A stretch of 64,000 nucleotides of DNA from Bacillota bacterium (GCA_023418995.1 JAEZYP010000063.1:7286-71285); one strand, 5' to 3'. Shown: positions 24,708 to 34,059, numbered from the stretch's first letter. The notes: a model not told the origin generated them from the letters alone. Numbers and translations are program-made.

Positions 24708-26048
24708 ATGGTATCGCAAATCAGCAGCGCAAGGGTTCGACCCGAGCCTACGGTACAAACGTTGCAGCAGAAGCCGGAAACAGGAACCTTCGAATCCCTG
24801 ATTCAGTCGCCAGTTGGCGGGGTCAGCCCAAAATCAGACACTGAAAAGAAAGCAGGGGAGACCGGAGCGAACCCGAAGGAAGAGCAGTCAACCGGTGAAA
24901 AGAAGAACGGCGCAAAAATGCAGACAGAATTGCAGCCTCTTGCTACGATGCTTTGGCAGTCCATTGGGAACTTCGAGCGCCCGGTTATGACTCAAAATGC
25001 CGACGGAACCGCGTCTCAGCCGCGGGGAATCAGTACAATCCCGTTAATGCAGGAAGAAAACAATATCCTTCGTATCATGCAGGATATCCCTTCTGCTCCC
25101 AGTCAGCAGGTCGGGGGTGTCGGCCGTATGGCTCGTGTTATGCAGAACGTGCCTGCCGCTACCGAAATGTCGGGTTCCTCCCCGCTCCATTTGTTTCATG
25201 CGGCGCAGAACTTAAACTTAGCCGAAAAGCAGCAGGCTACGCAATCTCAGACCGGCAATATTGGGGAGCAGCCTTCCGAGGCGCAATCTGTTCAGACGGC
25301 GGAGAAACCGGAAATAGCTCAAGTGCAGACAGGAGTCTTCCCGGTACAAACAAAACCGGCAGAGACATCGCGGCAAGGGATGACCGAACAAGCTCCTGCT
25401 CAGGAGGCGAAGCAAAGCACAAGGACTTCCGCGGATTTCAAACCGATGGAGCTTGATAAGCTTCCGGAATCCTCCTACTCCGTCAAAGAACGGAAAACCG
25501 CAGACGACAGTGCCGGTCAAGGTCAAAACGCCGCGGGCTTTTCGGATTTGTTCCAAACCCAAAAGGTTATTATTCCGGTGTCAGACAAGCCGGAAACGGT
25601 AGTGGCGAAGCCAGTCAGTACGCAGCTTGCCCATCAGATTACTTCAAACTACCGGGCTGGGAATTCTAAATTCTCCATTGATCTGTATCCGCAGCAGCTT
25701 GGCAAGGTATCGGTTAAGATGGCGGTGCAAAACGGCATACTGACCGTGGAAATTGCCGCTTCAAATCCCAAAACACAGAGTATGCTTATGTCGAACACCG
25801 GGGAAATCAAGTCTATATTACAGTCCTCAGTGGATCAGCCGGTGCAGGTGATGCAGTCCTCGCAGGAAAAAGCTTGGTATCAGCAGCAGGAGCAGTCCGG
25901 TCAGTCTTACGCGCGGCAGCAGCAGCAGGAGCAGCAAAAAGAGAACCGGGAAAACCGCGTGCATTATGATGCAAAAATCAACAGCCTTGCTACGGAAGAT
26001 TTTCTAGCCGTAATGCAGCAATTGAATCCAAAAGTGAATGCCATATAA
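24708..26048 (+). CDS. fliK: Flagellar hook-length control protein FliK
   Basis: 446 residues. About 300 residues of low-complexity Gln/Pro/Ala/Glu sequence, the ruler part, precede the conserved C-terminal domain: ITSNYRAGNSKFSIDLYPQQLGKVSVKMAVQNGILTVEIAASNPKTQSMLMSNTGEIKSIL. This domain switches export from hook to filament substrates. The extreme C terminus is again Gln-rich. The ATG follows TTAGGAGGTGAAAAAGAAAA. Confidence 0.92.
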   Translation: MVSQISSARVRPEPTVQTLQQKPETGTFESLIQSPVGGVSPKSDTEKKAGETGANPKEEQSTGEKKNGAKMQTELQPLATMLWQSIGNFERPVMTQNADGTASQPRGISTIPLMQEENNILRIMQDIPSAPSQQVGGVGRMARVMQNVPAATEMSGSSPLHLFHAAQNLNLAEKQQATQSQTGNIGEQPSEAQSVQTAEKPEIAQVQTGVFPVQTKPAETSRQGMTEQAPAQEAKQSTRTSADFKPMELDKLPESSYSVKERKTADDSAGQGQNAAGFSDLFQTQKVIIPVSDKPETVVAKPVSTQLAHQITSNYRAGNSKFSIDLYPQQLGKVSVKMAVQNGILTVEIAASNPKTQSMLMSNTGEIKSILQSSVDQPVQVMQSSQEKAWYQQQEQSGQSYARQQQQEQQKENRENRVHYDAKINSLATEDFLAVMQQLNPKVNAI

Positions 26049-26063
26049 TTCAAGAAAGGGGGA

Positions 26064-26594
26064 ATTGCCACGATTACGAGTCAGATCAACGCTTACAATT
26101 ATGCGGCGACCGGCACGGACAAGACGACCAATACCACCGGTACCGGCAGTACCACCAGCTCGGGCAGTACTTCCAATACCTCAAAGCAGCGAAAGCCCCT
26201 CGGAATGGACGACTTTATGAAGCTTCTGGCGGCGCAGATGCAGAATCAAGACTGTCTGAATCCTTCGGATAATACCGAGTTTGTGTCACAGATGGCGCAG
26301 TTTTCTTCTTTGTCCGCTATGGAGGCGTTAAACAAAACCGCAACCACACAGCTTCAGAATCTGGATGTGCAGAGCGAAATCGCTTATGCGCAGTACGGTG
26401 CTTCGCTGGTGGGCAAAACAGTTGAGTTAATAAGCGTAAATGAAGACGGTACATCAGAGAAAGTTCGGGGTGTAGTGGAAAGCTCCAGCTATATTATGGG
26501 AAACTACAACAAGCTTACAATCGGCGGAAAAGAATATGACCTTGCCTATGTAAATAAAGTGATTTCCAACCCGGGCAGCGCCGAACCCGCCTGA
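26064..26594 (+). CDS. flgD: Flagellar hook capping protein FlgD (start uncertain, apparently no ATG/GTG/TTG)
   Basis: The conserved FlgD core is clear: LGMDDFMKLLAAQMQNQDCLNPSDNTEFVSQMAQFSSLSAMEAL and a C-terminal part with LVGKTVELISVNEDGTSEKVRGVVESS. The first ATG in frame (26205) falls at the Met of LGMDDF and would remove the residues just before this motif. The frame stays open upstream to a stop at 26046, and a strong ribosome site AAAGGGGG lies at 26055-26062. After it the only candidate codons are ATT (26064 or 26073). I give the ATT at 26064; the coding core is certain, the start is not. The intervening residues are Thr/Gly/Ser-rich, as in other FlgD N-terminal tails. Confidence 0.8.
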   Translation: MATITSQINAYNYAATGTDKTTNTTGTGSTTSSGSTSNTSKQRKPLGMDDFMKLLAAQMQNQDCLNPSDNTEFVSQMAQFSSLSAMEALNKTATTQLQNLDVQSEIAYAQYGASLVGKTVELISVNEDGTSEKVRGVVESSSYIMGNYNKLTIGGKEYDLAYVNKVISNPGSAEPA

Positions 26595-26631
26595 TCATCT
26601 GAAAGGAGCCGGTTCTCAGTTAGGAGAAGTC

Positions 26632-27036
26632 ATGGAAGACATACAGTTTAAAAAGAATTATTCTGCGTTTATTCAGCCGAATTATGAAATTAATCCGGGA
26701 AAAAGTTCTTCTCAGACCAACACAAATCCCACGGGGAACAGCGATTTCAGCGCAATTTTTCGCCAGACCGTAGAAAAAAATCAAACGATTACCTTTTCCA
26801 AACACGCGCTTCAGCGGATGGATTCCAGGCAGATTCAGGTTTCGCCGCAGCTTTTGTCTCAGATCAGCAGCGCGGTGGAAAAAGCGAAATCCAAAGGAAT
26901 TAAGGACGCGCTGATTTACAACGGGCAGACCGCCTTTATCGTGAATATTCCGAGCAGCACAGTGGTTACCACGATGAGCGGGCGTGAAATGGCGGATAAC
27001 GTATTTACCAATATTGACGGAGCCGTAATTTTATAA
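26632..27036 (+). CDS. Flagellar operon protein, TIGR02530-type
   Basis: 134 residues. The C-terminal part TITFSKHALQRMDSRQIQVSPQLLSQISSAVEKAKSKGIKDALIYNGQTAFIVNIPSSTVVTTMSG matches the small family found only between flgD and flgE in Firmicutes and some other phyla. The function is unknown; a role in hook or basal-body assembly is inferred from the constant position. No signal peptide or membrane segment. Confidence 0.88.
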   Translation: MEDIQFKKNYSAFIQPNYEINPGKSSSQTNTNPTGNSDFSAIFRQTVEKNQTITFSKHALQRMDSRQIQVSPQLLSQISSAVEKAKSKGIKDALIYNGQTAFIVNIPSSTVVTTMSGREMADNVFTNIDGAVIL

Positions 27037-27121
27037 CCGGACCTTTACAGGAAGTTATATAAGCTTTGACCGACAGATAAGCTTAGCGGCTCATGATAAA
27101 AGAAAGTGAGTGAAATGCCTT

Positions 27122-28012
27122 ATGATGAAAGCAATGTCGTCCGCGGTAGCCGGGCTGAAAGCAATGCAAACCGGTATGGATGTTATCGGTAACAATATTT
27201 CCAACGTTAATACAAACGGGTTTAAGGGGTCCAGAACCACCTACAGTGATATTTATTATCAGAATCTGGCGGCCGCTTCCGCCAGCAACACGACGATTAC
27301 AGAAGGAGTCGTAACAGCCGGCAATCGGGGAGGAACCAACTACTCTCAGGTAGGCTTCGGCTCTACGGTTTCTTCCGTTGATGTGATCCAGTCGCGCAAT
27401 AGCTACGATATGACCAGCAGCGGCACGGATTTGTATATTAACGGGGAGGGGTACTTCGCGCTCAAAGACGGAAGCGGCTATACGTATACCCGCGTCGGTG
27501 ATTTTGAGTTCGATGGAAAAGGTCAGCTTACAAAAAAAGGTACCGGTGAACTGGTTTGCGGCTGCAACAGTGACTATAAGGATGACCCGACTTACGCTCC
27601 AAAACCAAGTGATACTGGATTAATTAGTGATCCGGTTCCGATTGTGGTAAAGGATTTCAATTCTTATACGGGAGTAAAAATCGGAAAAGACGGGGTGATT
27701 ACCGGCGTAAAAGACGGTAAGGTTGTAACGCTCGGCAGGGTTGCGATCGCCAATATTCCCAATCCATCCGGATTGGAGCAGCTTGGCGGTTCCCGCTATA
27801 AATCGTCTTCAAACTCCGGCACTCCTACCTACTATACCGCCGGTCAGGGCGCAACGGGAACTTTAATCACGAACGCGCTGGAATCCTCCAACGTGGATAT
27901 CGCGAATGAATTTGCCAACATGATTACAACACAGAGAGGCTTCCAGGCGAATTCCAAGATTATCACCGTAAGCGACAGCATGCTCGAGGAGCTTTGCAAC
28001 ATGAAGCGATAA
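27122..28012 (+). CDS. flgE: Flagellar hook protein FlgE
   Basis: 296 residues from the ATG at 27122 (MMKAMSSAVAGLKAMQTGMDVIGNNISNVNTNGFKGSRTTYSDI). This opening, the middle segment DLYINGEGYFALKDGSGYTYTRVGDFEFDGKGQL and the ending LESSNVDIANEFANMITTQRGFQANSKIITVSDSMLEEL are hook-family signatures. It is short for a hook protein, lacking most of the exposed D2/D3 domains, but its place after flgD and the TIGR02530-type gene marks it as the hook subunit. Confidence 0.92.
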   Translation: MMKAMSSAVAGLKAMQTGMDVIGNNISNVNTNGFKGSRTTYSDIYYQNLAAASASNTTITEGVVTAGNRGGTNYSQVGFGSTVSSVDVIQSRNSYDMTSSGTDLYINGEGYFALKDGSGYTYTRVGDFEFDGKGQLTKKGTGELVCGCNSDYKDDPTYAPKPSDTGLISDPVPIVVKDFNSYTGVKIGKDGVITGVKDGKVVTLGRVAIANIPNPSGLEQLGGSRYKSSSNSGTPTYYTAGQGATGTLITNALESSNVDIANEFANMITTQRGFQANSKIITVSDSMLEELCNMKR

Positions 28013-28024
28013 ATAATGCTTTCT

Positions 28025-28053
28025 GCCCCCGGAGTCAAAGCGGCTTCGGGGGC
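28025..28053 (+). other. Intercistronic hairpin between flgE and flbD
   Basis: GCCCCCGGAG pairs with CTTCGGGGGC (one G-T) around nine bases. No T run follows, so it is more likely an mRNA-stabilising or processing element than a terminator; flgE is probably needed in larger amounts than its neighbours. Confidence 0.5.
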
Positions 28054-28085
28054 GGAGAGTAACTTATGAAAAGGGGAATTCAAGA

Positions 28086-28397
28086 ATGATAGAGCTTACC
28101 AGCCTCAGCGGATCATCTTTTGTACTGAATTCCAATCTGATAGAAACCATTGAAACGATTCCCGAGACCAAGGTAACACTGACCAACGGGAAATATTTTC
28201 TGGTGGGCGAAGAGAAAGAGGAGATTATCCAAAGGATTATCGATTATAATCGCCAGGTTTTTTTGGATACCGTAAAGCTGACCGAAAAGATTTCAGAGAA
28301 TTCCGGGGATTTTTCCGATGAAGTGCATAACAGAACAAGCATATTATCCGATTACGAGCAATTGAAGAACGCATATGACGATGAAGGAACAATGTAG
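28086..28397 (+). CDS. flbD: FlbD family flagellar protein
   Basis: 103 residues. The first 60 residues (MIELTSLSGSSFVLNSNLIETIETIPETKVTLTNGKYFLVGEEKEEIIQRIIDYNRQVF) are a full FlbD domain, usually about 70 residues long; the extra acidic 35-residue tail is unusual. Exact role unknown; always beside flgE and motA in Gram-positive flagellar operons. Confidence 0.92.
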   Translation: MIELTSLSGSSFVLNSNLIETIETIPETKVTLTNGKYFLVGEEKEEIIQRIIDYNRQVFLDTVKLTEKISENSGDFSDEVHNRTSILSDYEQLKNAYDDEGTM

Positions 28398-28427
28398 CAT
28401 TGTATTTTAACGCAAGGATGTGTGGGC

Positions 28428-29309
28428 ATGGATTTCACCAGTATTATCGGGTTGATCACCGGCTTGGGGCTGATCGTTTTTGGAATCGTATTTAGTCCTG
28501 CAACCGGGATTTCGTTTAAAGAGCTTCTAAACTTTTACGATCCAAGCAGTATTTTTATAACCTTTGGCGGAGCGATATCCGCAACGGTAATCGCTTTTCC
28601 GGTTTCTGTTTGGAAAAATCTTCCTAAGCATATTCGAATTGCAACTCAAAAAGAGTTGTACAATCCTCAGGAATATATCGATAAGATTGTAAAATATGCG
28701 CAGGAAGCAAGAAAAAAGGGTCTGCTCTCTCTTGAGGACGTGGCAAACATGGAAACTGATCCGTTTTTAAAAGAAAGCATCATGCTTATCGTGGATGCGA
28801 TTGACCCGACAAAGGTAAAAGAGATGCTCGATAATGAGATAGATTGCCTGGTAGACCGCCATTCTCATGGCTGGCAGTTTTATGAGAAATTCTCCACCTT
28901 TGGTCCGGCATTCGGCATGATCGGAACACTCATCGGTTTGATTAACATGCTTGCTCATATGGATATGAACTCAAACGACGGCGCGACTAAAATGGCACAG
29001 GGTATGGCGACCGCTTTGGTTACAACCTTTTACGGCTCCGTACTTTCCAATTTGATTTTAACACCGTTTGCTCATAAGCTTCATATGCGGCATGACGAAG
29101 AAATGGTTTGCAAAGAAATTGTGGTGCAGGGCGTTCTTTCTATTCAGGCCGGTGAGAATCCGAATCATATCGAGGGAAGGCTGAATGCGTTTGTCTGCGC
29201 TAAAAAACGGGCATCGATGCGCGGCAGCGGAGCAAGCGGTTCGGGTAAAGGCAGTTCTTCCGCCAAACCCGAAAAAAAATCCGGTGGAAAATCGAAAAAA
29301 GCTTCCTAG
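28428..29309 (+). CDS. motA: Flagellar motor stator protein MotA
   Basis: 293 residues from the ATG at 28428, which has CAAGGA upstream. Four membrane segments: residues 2-25, 33-55, about 150-170 (FGPAFGMIGTLIGLINML) and about 185-205. The TolQ/MotA domain is complete. The C terminus carries a Ser/Gly/Lys-rich extension of about 35 residues. With MotB it forms the ion-conducting stator. Confidence 0.95.
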   Translation: MDFTSIIGLITGLGLIVFGIVFSPATGISFKELLNFYDPSSIFITFGGAISATVIAFPVSVWKNLPKHIRIATQKELYNPQEYIDKIVKYAQEARKKGLLSLEDVANMETDPFLKESIMLIVDAIDPTKVKEMLDNEIDCLVDRHSHGWQFYEKFSTFGPAFGMIGTLIGLINMLAHMDMNSNDGATKMAQGMATALVTTFYGSVLSNLILTPFAHKLHMRHDEEMVCKEIVVQGVLSIQAGENPNHIEGRLNAFVCAKKRASMRGSGASGSGKGSSSAKPEKKSGGKSKKAS

Positions 29310-29369
29310 TAATTTTAATATGGAATTTAACTGGTATTATTTATCGTAAGGATGGAGCGGGGTGAAAAA

Positions 29370-30227
29370 ATGGCGCGAAAAAAGCCAGATGAAGGCAGCG
29401 GAGGACCGAACTGGATGGATACCTACGCAGACATGGTAACTCTATTGCTAACCTTTTTTGTGATGCTGTTTGCTATGTCTACTATGGATTCTACAAAATG
29501 GAAAAAACTTGTACAGGCTTTTTCAAGCAATCACCAGGATGCCTCGTCAGCTCAGCAGGCTCCAAGCTTCGGCGGCTCTGGGCTTTCATCCAATATGGTA
29601 ATCCCGTCCATTGACTCAGGCTCGGGAGGTGCCTCCAGCACCGTAACCAGCGCTGGAACCAGTGCCGTAACCAACGGCAAGATGGATTTTGATGATTTAT
29701 ACCAGTATATTAAGGGTTATGTAGACAAAAAAAATCTCGGCAGCTCCGTAGCGGTACATAAAGGCAACGGTTATACGTTTATTACCTTTCAAAACAGTAT
29801 TTTCTTTTCCGGTGACAGCGCGGTTCTTCGGGATGAGGGCAAATCGATTCTTGATTATCTCGGTGTTGGCCTTAAACAGGTTTCCGACCAGATTGGTGAA
29901 ATGCGGTTTTATGGGCACACCGCTCGCGCCGACAATCAGAAAACTCCGGAAAGCCTGGCTTTTGACCGCAAGCTGTCGACAGATCGAGCCTCTAACGTTC
30001 TTTTATATGTACAGTATAAGAACATTGTCGACCCAAAGCTGATGGTTGCAGAGGGATACGGCGAATATCGGCCGTTGGTTCCGCACGACGGCACCGAGGC
30101 TACCCGGGTTAAGAACAGAAGGGTCGATATTTATATCTCAAAAGCCGGAAGCGCGCCAAAGACGCTGGATGAGATTTACAAAGAGATTGATCCGTCTGGA
30201 AAATTGAACGAATCCAAGCCTAAATAA
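29370..30227 (+). CDS. motB: Flagellar motor stator protein MotB
   Basis: 285 residues from the ATG at 29370 (an in-frame ATG six codons earlier is possible). NWMDTYADMVTLLLTFFVMLFAMSTMD holds the ion-binding Asp of the single membrane helix. The OmpA-like peptidoglycan-binding domain follows a Ser/Gly linker (about 165-280, ending VAEGYGEYRPLVPHDGTEATRVKNRRVDIYIS). Anchors the stator to the wall. Confidence 0.94.
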   Translation: MARKKPDEGSGGPNWMDTYADMVTLLLTFFVMLFAMSTMDSTKWKKLVQAFSSNHQDASSAQQAPSFGGSGLSSNMVIPSIDSGSGGASSTVTSAGTSAVTNGKMDFDDLYQYIKGYVDKKNLGSSVAVHKGNGYTFITFQNSIFFSGDSAVLRDEGKSILDYLGVGLKQVSDQIGEMRFYGHTARADNQKTPESLAFDRKLSTDRASNVLLYVQYKNIVDPKLMVAEGYGEYRPLVPHDGTEATRVKNRRVDIYISKAGSAPKTLDEIYKEIDPSGKLNESKPK

Positions 30228-30332
30228 ATTCGGAAAGTCGGCGTTCGATTTTTTTCGCACATAAATTGTTACGTCTTTCAATAAATATAAATTTAGCTCC
30301 TATTCAGATACGTGCGAGGAATGGTGGTTAGT

Positions 30333-31343
30333 ATGGCGGAAATATTGTCCCAAAAGCAGATCGATGAACTGTTGGGAAATCTGCAAAGCGGCAGTGTCGA
30401 TTTTAATGAAATAGAAGAACAGACAAATGCCACAAAAGTAAAAGATTACGATTTCATGTCCCCGAAAAAATTTACTAGGGAACAATTAAAGCTTTTGGAT
30501 ACGGTATTTGAGAACTTTTCCAGGTCATTCAGTCTTCATCTTGCCGGTATGCTGCGAACCTCCTGTCAAATGGAGGTGTTGCAGGTTGAGGAGGAAGAAT
30601 ATCGGGAGTTTAATAACGCTTTGAGTGATTCCGTCATGGTTGCTGTAATGTCTATGGGGAATAAGGAAAACCGAATTGAAGACAAACAGATTTTATTGGA
30701 GCTTTCGCGGCCGGTCTCTTTTACAATAATGGATCGAATGCTTGGCGGCAATGGTACCGGGTATCAAATCGAAAGAAACTACACAGACATTGAAATCTCT
30801 TTGATGGAATATCTTTTCAAGCAGTCTTTAACACTCCTAAAAAATGCGTGGAGCAATTACATCGAGTTAGACCATAAGCTCGATTTAATTGAAACAAACT
30901 CAAGGTCAATACAAATCATTCAACCGGATGAATCGGTTGCGATTGTCGTAATTGAAATCACTTTGGATAATCTTAAGGGAAATATGAATATATGTCTTCC
31001 GGCTTCTTCTTTGGAAGAGATTTTTAAAGTATTTAATTCAAAATATGTAAAAATGCCAAAAAAAGACGACCCGCAGGTGGAACAGGAACGCAAGCAAAAT
31101 ATTCTTGATCATTTGAGCTATTCTCCCCTAAGAGTTTCAGCAATGCTCGGCGAAACTGAAATCAGCCTACGCGACTTACTCAGTCTTCAAATGGGGGATA
31201 TCATTCCGTTAAATACACCGGTGAAGAAAAACAGAGTCGCTTTGGATGTGGAAGGCACTACATGGTTTCAAGGGGTTCTGGGGTCGCAAAAGAAGAAGTA
31301 TGCAGTAAAAATCGAACAACTCGTAATAAATAACGAAAGGTGA
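30333..31343 (+). CDS. fliM: Flagellar motor switch protein FliM
   Basis: 336 residues from the ATG at 30333 (MAEILSQKQIDELLGNLQSG), whose first residues are the CheY-P binding peptide. In-frame starts at 30312 and 30321 would only add a few residues. The middle CheC-like domain and the C-terminal SpoA domain (ISLRDLLSLQMGDIIPLN) are complete. In most Firmicutes fliL precedes fliM; here only about 100 non-coding bases separate motB and fliM. Confidence 0.96.
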   Translation: MAEILSQKQIDELLGNLQSGSVDFNEIEEQTNATKVKDYDFMSPKKFTREQLKLLDTVFENFSRSFSLHLAGMLRTSCQMEVLQVEEEEYREFNNALSDSVMVAVMSMGNKENRIEDKQILLELSRPVSFTIMDRMLGGNGTGYQIERNYTDIEISLMEYLFKQSLTLLKNAWSNYIELDHKLDLIETNSRSIQIIQPDESVAIVVIEITLDNLKGNMNICLPASSLEEIFKVFNSKYVKMPKKDDPQVEQERKQNILDHLSYSPLRVSAMLGETEISLRDLLSLQMGDIIPLNTPVKKNRVALDVEGTTWFQGVLGSQKKKYAVKIEQLVINNER

Positions 31344-31348
31344 TTTCT

Positions 31349-32428
31349 ATGGATGACAGAGAAGAAATGCTTTCTGCAATGGACGTGGATGCCATTGGGG
31401 AAATCTTAAATATCAGCTTAGGGGCATCCGCAACCTCTGCGTCAGCTTTACTCGATCAACGGGTAAACATAACAACACCGAAGGTTGAAGTAACACACTC
31501 CGCTGAATTTTCTTTTGAAGCAATGGAACCGGCAATTGCGGTAGAAATTAATTATGTAAGCGGTTTGGACGGCAGAAATATCATGATTCTAAAGCAATCC
31601 GATGTTAAAGTAATCGTTGGGCTGCTTCTTCAAACCGATTATACCGACCAGGAATTTGTTCTCGACGAGATGAGCCTCGGTGCAATCTGTGAGGTTATGA
31701 ATCAGATGATGGGAGCCTCATCCACGGCTCTTTCTCAGCTTCTCAACCGTTCAATTAATATTTCTCCTCCGAATTCCTTTAGTATCGATAATACTGAAAA
31801 ATTCAAGAATAAGTATTTTCACGAGGCAGACACGGTGGTTGCGGTCACCTTCAGCCTGATGATCGGTGATTTGGTTAACAGTGAGTTTATCAGTATTATG
31901 TCAACAGATTTGGCAAAAGAGCTGGTCTCTACTTTTGGTTTCGATCCCTCCGCGGAGCCGGAGCTGCCTTCGGAGCCCGCCCCTGCACCACAGCCCGCCC
32001 CCTCTGTTCAAAGCACTCCAAAACCGGCTCCGGCAAAGCAGCCGTCGGCTCCAAGACCGGCAGCTGTTCAGCAGCCAGTCAGCAGATCTGAGCCGGTCCG
32101 CAATTATGAAGTTCAGCAGGCGTCCTACCAAAGCTTTGACGATGAAGACCCCAGATTATCCGGTAATCAAAACAACAACCTGAGTATGATTATGTCTGTC
32201 CCCTTAAAAATCACAGTTGAAATAGGCCATACAACGAGGAAAATAAAAGAGATTCTGGATTTTACCCCGGGAACGATTGTAGATTTAGACAAACAAGCCG
32301 GTTCTCCTGTCGATGTGTTTGTAAACGGCAAACAAATTGCCAAAGGAGACGTAGTTGTGGTTGACGACTATTACGGGGTAAGAATTACAGAGATATCCAG
32401 CAACAGCGAAATCATGGATTTACTATAA
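31349..32428 (+). CDS. fliY: Flagellar motor switch phosphatase FliY (CheC-FliN fusion)
   Basis: 359 residues from the ATG at 31349. The N-terminal part holds two CheC-type helices (DVDAIGEILNISLGASATSASALL and DEMSLGAICEVMNQMMGASSTALSQLL), which in FliY remove phosphate from CheY-P. A Pro/Ala/Gln linker of about 70 residues leads to a C-terminal FliN/SpoA domain (LKITVEIGHTTRKIKEILDFTPGTIVDLDKQAGSPVDVFVNGKQIAKGDVVVVDDYYGVRI) for the switch ring. It begins five bases after fliM. Confidence 0.95.
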   Translation: MDDREEMLSAMDVDAIGEILNISLGASATSASALLDQRVNITTPKVEVTHSAEFSFEAMEPAIAVEINYVSGLDGRNIMILKQSDVKVIVGLLLQTDYTDQEFVLDEMSLGAICEVMNQMMGASSTALSQLLNRSINISPPNSFSIDNTEKFKNKYFHEADTVVAVTFSLMIGDLVNSEFISIMSTDLAKELVSTFGFDPSAEPELPSEPAPAPQPAPSVQSTPKPAPAKQPSAPRPAAVQQPVSRSEPVRNYEVQQASYQSFDDEDPRLSGNQNNNLSMIMSVPLKITVEIGHTTRKIKEILDFTPGTIVDLDKQAGSPVDVFVNGKQIAKGDVVVVDDYYGVRITEISSNSEIMDLL

Positions 32429-32466
32429 AACAATCAATGCCGAAATTGCATTTAGGAGGAACAGTG

Positions 32467-32829
32467 ATGAGTAAAAAAATAATGTTAGTGGATGATGCGG
32501 CTTTTATGAGAATGATGATTAAGGATACCCTGCAAAAGAACGGGTATACGGAGATAGTCGAAGCCGGAAACGGGGAACAGGCGATCAGCACCTACCTGGC
32601 GGAAAAACCGGACCTTATTCTCATGGATATTACTATGCCCATCATGGACGGGCTTGAGGCTTTAAGAAAGCTCAAGGAAATGGATAGCAGTATTAAGGTT
32701 GTTATGTGCTCTGCCATGGGTCAGGAAACCATGGTTGTCGACGCTTTAAAGCTGGGGGCAAAAGATTTTATTGTAAAGCCCTTTAAACCGGATCGTATTA
32801 TGAAAACTGTTAACAGCATTTTAGGCTAA
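32467..32829 (+). CDS. cheY: Chemotaxis response regulator CheY
   Basis: 120 residues, a single receiver domain: acidic pair in VDDAAFMRMM, phospho-acceptor Asp in LILMDITMPIMDG, Ser/Ala switch in VVMCSAMGQ and Lys in IVKPFKPD. ATG after AGGAGGAACAGTG. It binds FliM and is dephosphorylated by FliY and CheC, all encoded here; its kinase CheA is not in the window. Confidence 0.95.
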   Translation: MSKKIMLVDDAAFMRMMIKDTLQKNGYTEIVEAGNGEQAISTYLAEKPDLILMDITMPIMDGLEALRKLKEMDSSIKVVMCSAMGQETMVVDALKLGAKDFIVKPFKPDRIMKTVNSILG

Positions 32830-32860
32830 GAATATCTCTTTTTGATAGGGAGGAACCGGT

Positions 32861-33277
32861 TTGGACTTTTTTTCGGATGTATTGCCTTTGATTTTTTCGT
32901 TGCTCGCCATTGTCCTGATTTTATATCTTTGCTATGTTTTCAGTAAGTATATTTCAAAAAAGGTAAACAACGTTTCCAGCTTAGGGAATATACAAATAAT
33001 CGAGCGCATTGCACTGGCTCAGGATAAAGGACTGGCAATCGCGGAGATTTGCGGCAAATATTATCTGCTTGCTTTTTCAAATAATCGTGTGGAGATTCTA
33101 AAGGAAATTGAGGCAGGCAGTTTAAAAATTCCACAGTCCGGCCTGAAGGATAACTTCCTTGAAATTCTGAACGCAACAATCAAAAGCAGATGGGACGTGA
33201 AGACATTTGGCACAAATTCTGGAAAGTCCGGCAGAACCGGCGGAGAAGCGGAAACAGACGATAAAAAGGATCTTTAA
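32861..33277 (+). CDS. fliO: Flagellar biosynthetic protein FliO
   Basis: 138 residues, TTG start eight bases after GGGAGGA. One membrane helix (LPLIFSLLAIVLILYLCYVFS) and a short cytoplasmic domain (SSLGNIQIIERIALAQDKGLAIAEICGKYYLLAFSNNRVEIL) typical of FliO/FliZ. It helps assemble FliP into the export gate; fliP follows and overlaps. Confidence 0.85.
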   Translation: MDFFSDVLPLIFSLLAIVLILYLCYVFSKYISKKVNNVSSLGNIQIIERIALAQDKGLAIAEICGKYYLLAFSNNRVEILKEIEAGSLKIPQSGLKDNFLEILNATIKSRWDVKTFGTNSGKSGRTGGEAETDDKKDL

Positions 33278-34013
33278 CAGAAAGCTTCTTCTCCTGCTGA
33301 TGCTGTCTCTGGTTGTGATGCTGATTCTGCCAATGAAGGCTTCGGCGTCTCAGATCAATGTGGATATCAACGGCAAGAATGCGGACACGCTTCAGATCAT
33401 TGAAACGCTGACGATTCTGTCGCTATTACCGTCCATCCTGATTATGACCACCTGCTTTACCCGTATTATTATTGTCCTGTCGTTTTTAAGGAACGCGCTC
33501 GGTTTACAGCAAACCCCTCCAAATCAGGTGCTGATCGGTATTGCGCTTTTCCTTTCCCTTTTTATTATGAATCCCGTTATCAGCGAAATCAATACGCAGG
33601 CCTATGAGCCTTATAAAGCGCAGAAAATTACGCAGGAGGAATTTGTTCAAAAAGCATCCTCACCCTTAAAGAAATTTATGCTTCAGAATACGCGAAAGGA
33701 TGACTTGAATTTATTCATTAACCTTTCTAAAACAAAAGACGTTGACCCGAATGATCTCACCAAATTATCCATAAAGGTTATTATTCCGGCATTTATGACA
33801 AGCGAGCTAAAGCGGGCCTTTACAATCGGGTTTCTGATTTTTATTCCGTTTCTGATCATCGATATGATCGTATCCAGCACATTGATGTCAATGGGTATGA
33901 TTATGCTGCCGCCCGCAATGATTTCTCTTCCGTTTAAACTGCTTCTCTTCGTTTTGGTGGATGGATGGGGTCTGCTCTTCAAAACACTGGCGTCGAGTTT
34001 TAATTTAGGTTAG
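33207..34013 (+). CDS. fliP: Flagellar biosynthetic protein FliP
   Basis: Up to 268 residues from a TTG at 33207. This overlaps fliO by 71 bases, so the true start may lie further in, nearer the signal-peptide-like segment LLLLLMLSLVVMLILPMKASA. The family core is intact: TCFTRIIIVLSFLRNALGLQQTPPNQVLIGIALFLSLFIM, IPAFMTSELKRAFTIGFLIFIPFLIIDMIVSSTLMSMGMIMLPPAMISLPFKLLLFVLVDGW. FliP, FliQ and FliR form the export gate. Confidence 0.94.
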   Translation: MAQILESPAEPAEKRKQTIKRIFNRKLLLLLMLSLVVMLILPMKASASQINVDINGKNADTLQIIETLTILSLLPSILIMTTCFTRIIIVLSFLRNALGLQQTPPNQVLIGIALFLSLFIMNPVISEINTQAYEPYKAQKITQEEFVQKASSPLKKFMLQNTRKDDLNLFINLSKTKDVDPNDLTKLSIKVIIPAFMTSELKRAFTIGFLIFIPFLIIDMIVSSTLMSMGMIMLPPAMISLPFKLLLFVLVDGWGLLFKTLASSFNLG

Positions 34014-34059
34014 CGCCGGAACGGCGAACACTTCTGAAAGGGATAGGTGCAGCGAACCA

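Noticed and set aside
26038..26220. 60-residue frame at the start of flgD (Pro/Arg-rich)
   Set aside because: Off-frame reading of the Thr/Gly/Ser linker of flgD; it matters only as a possible frameshift partner.
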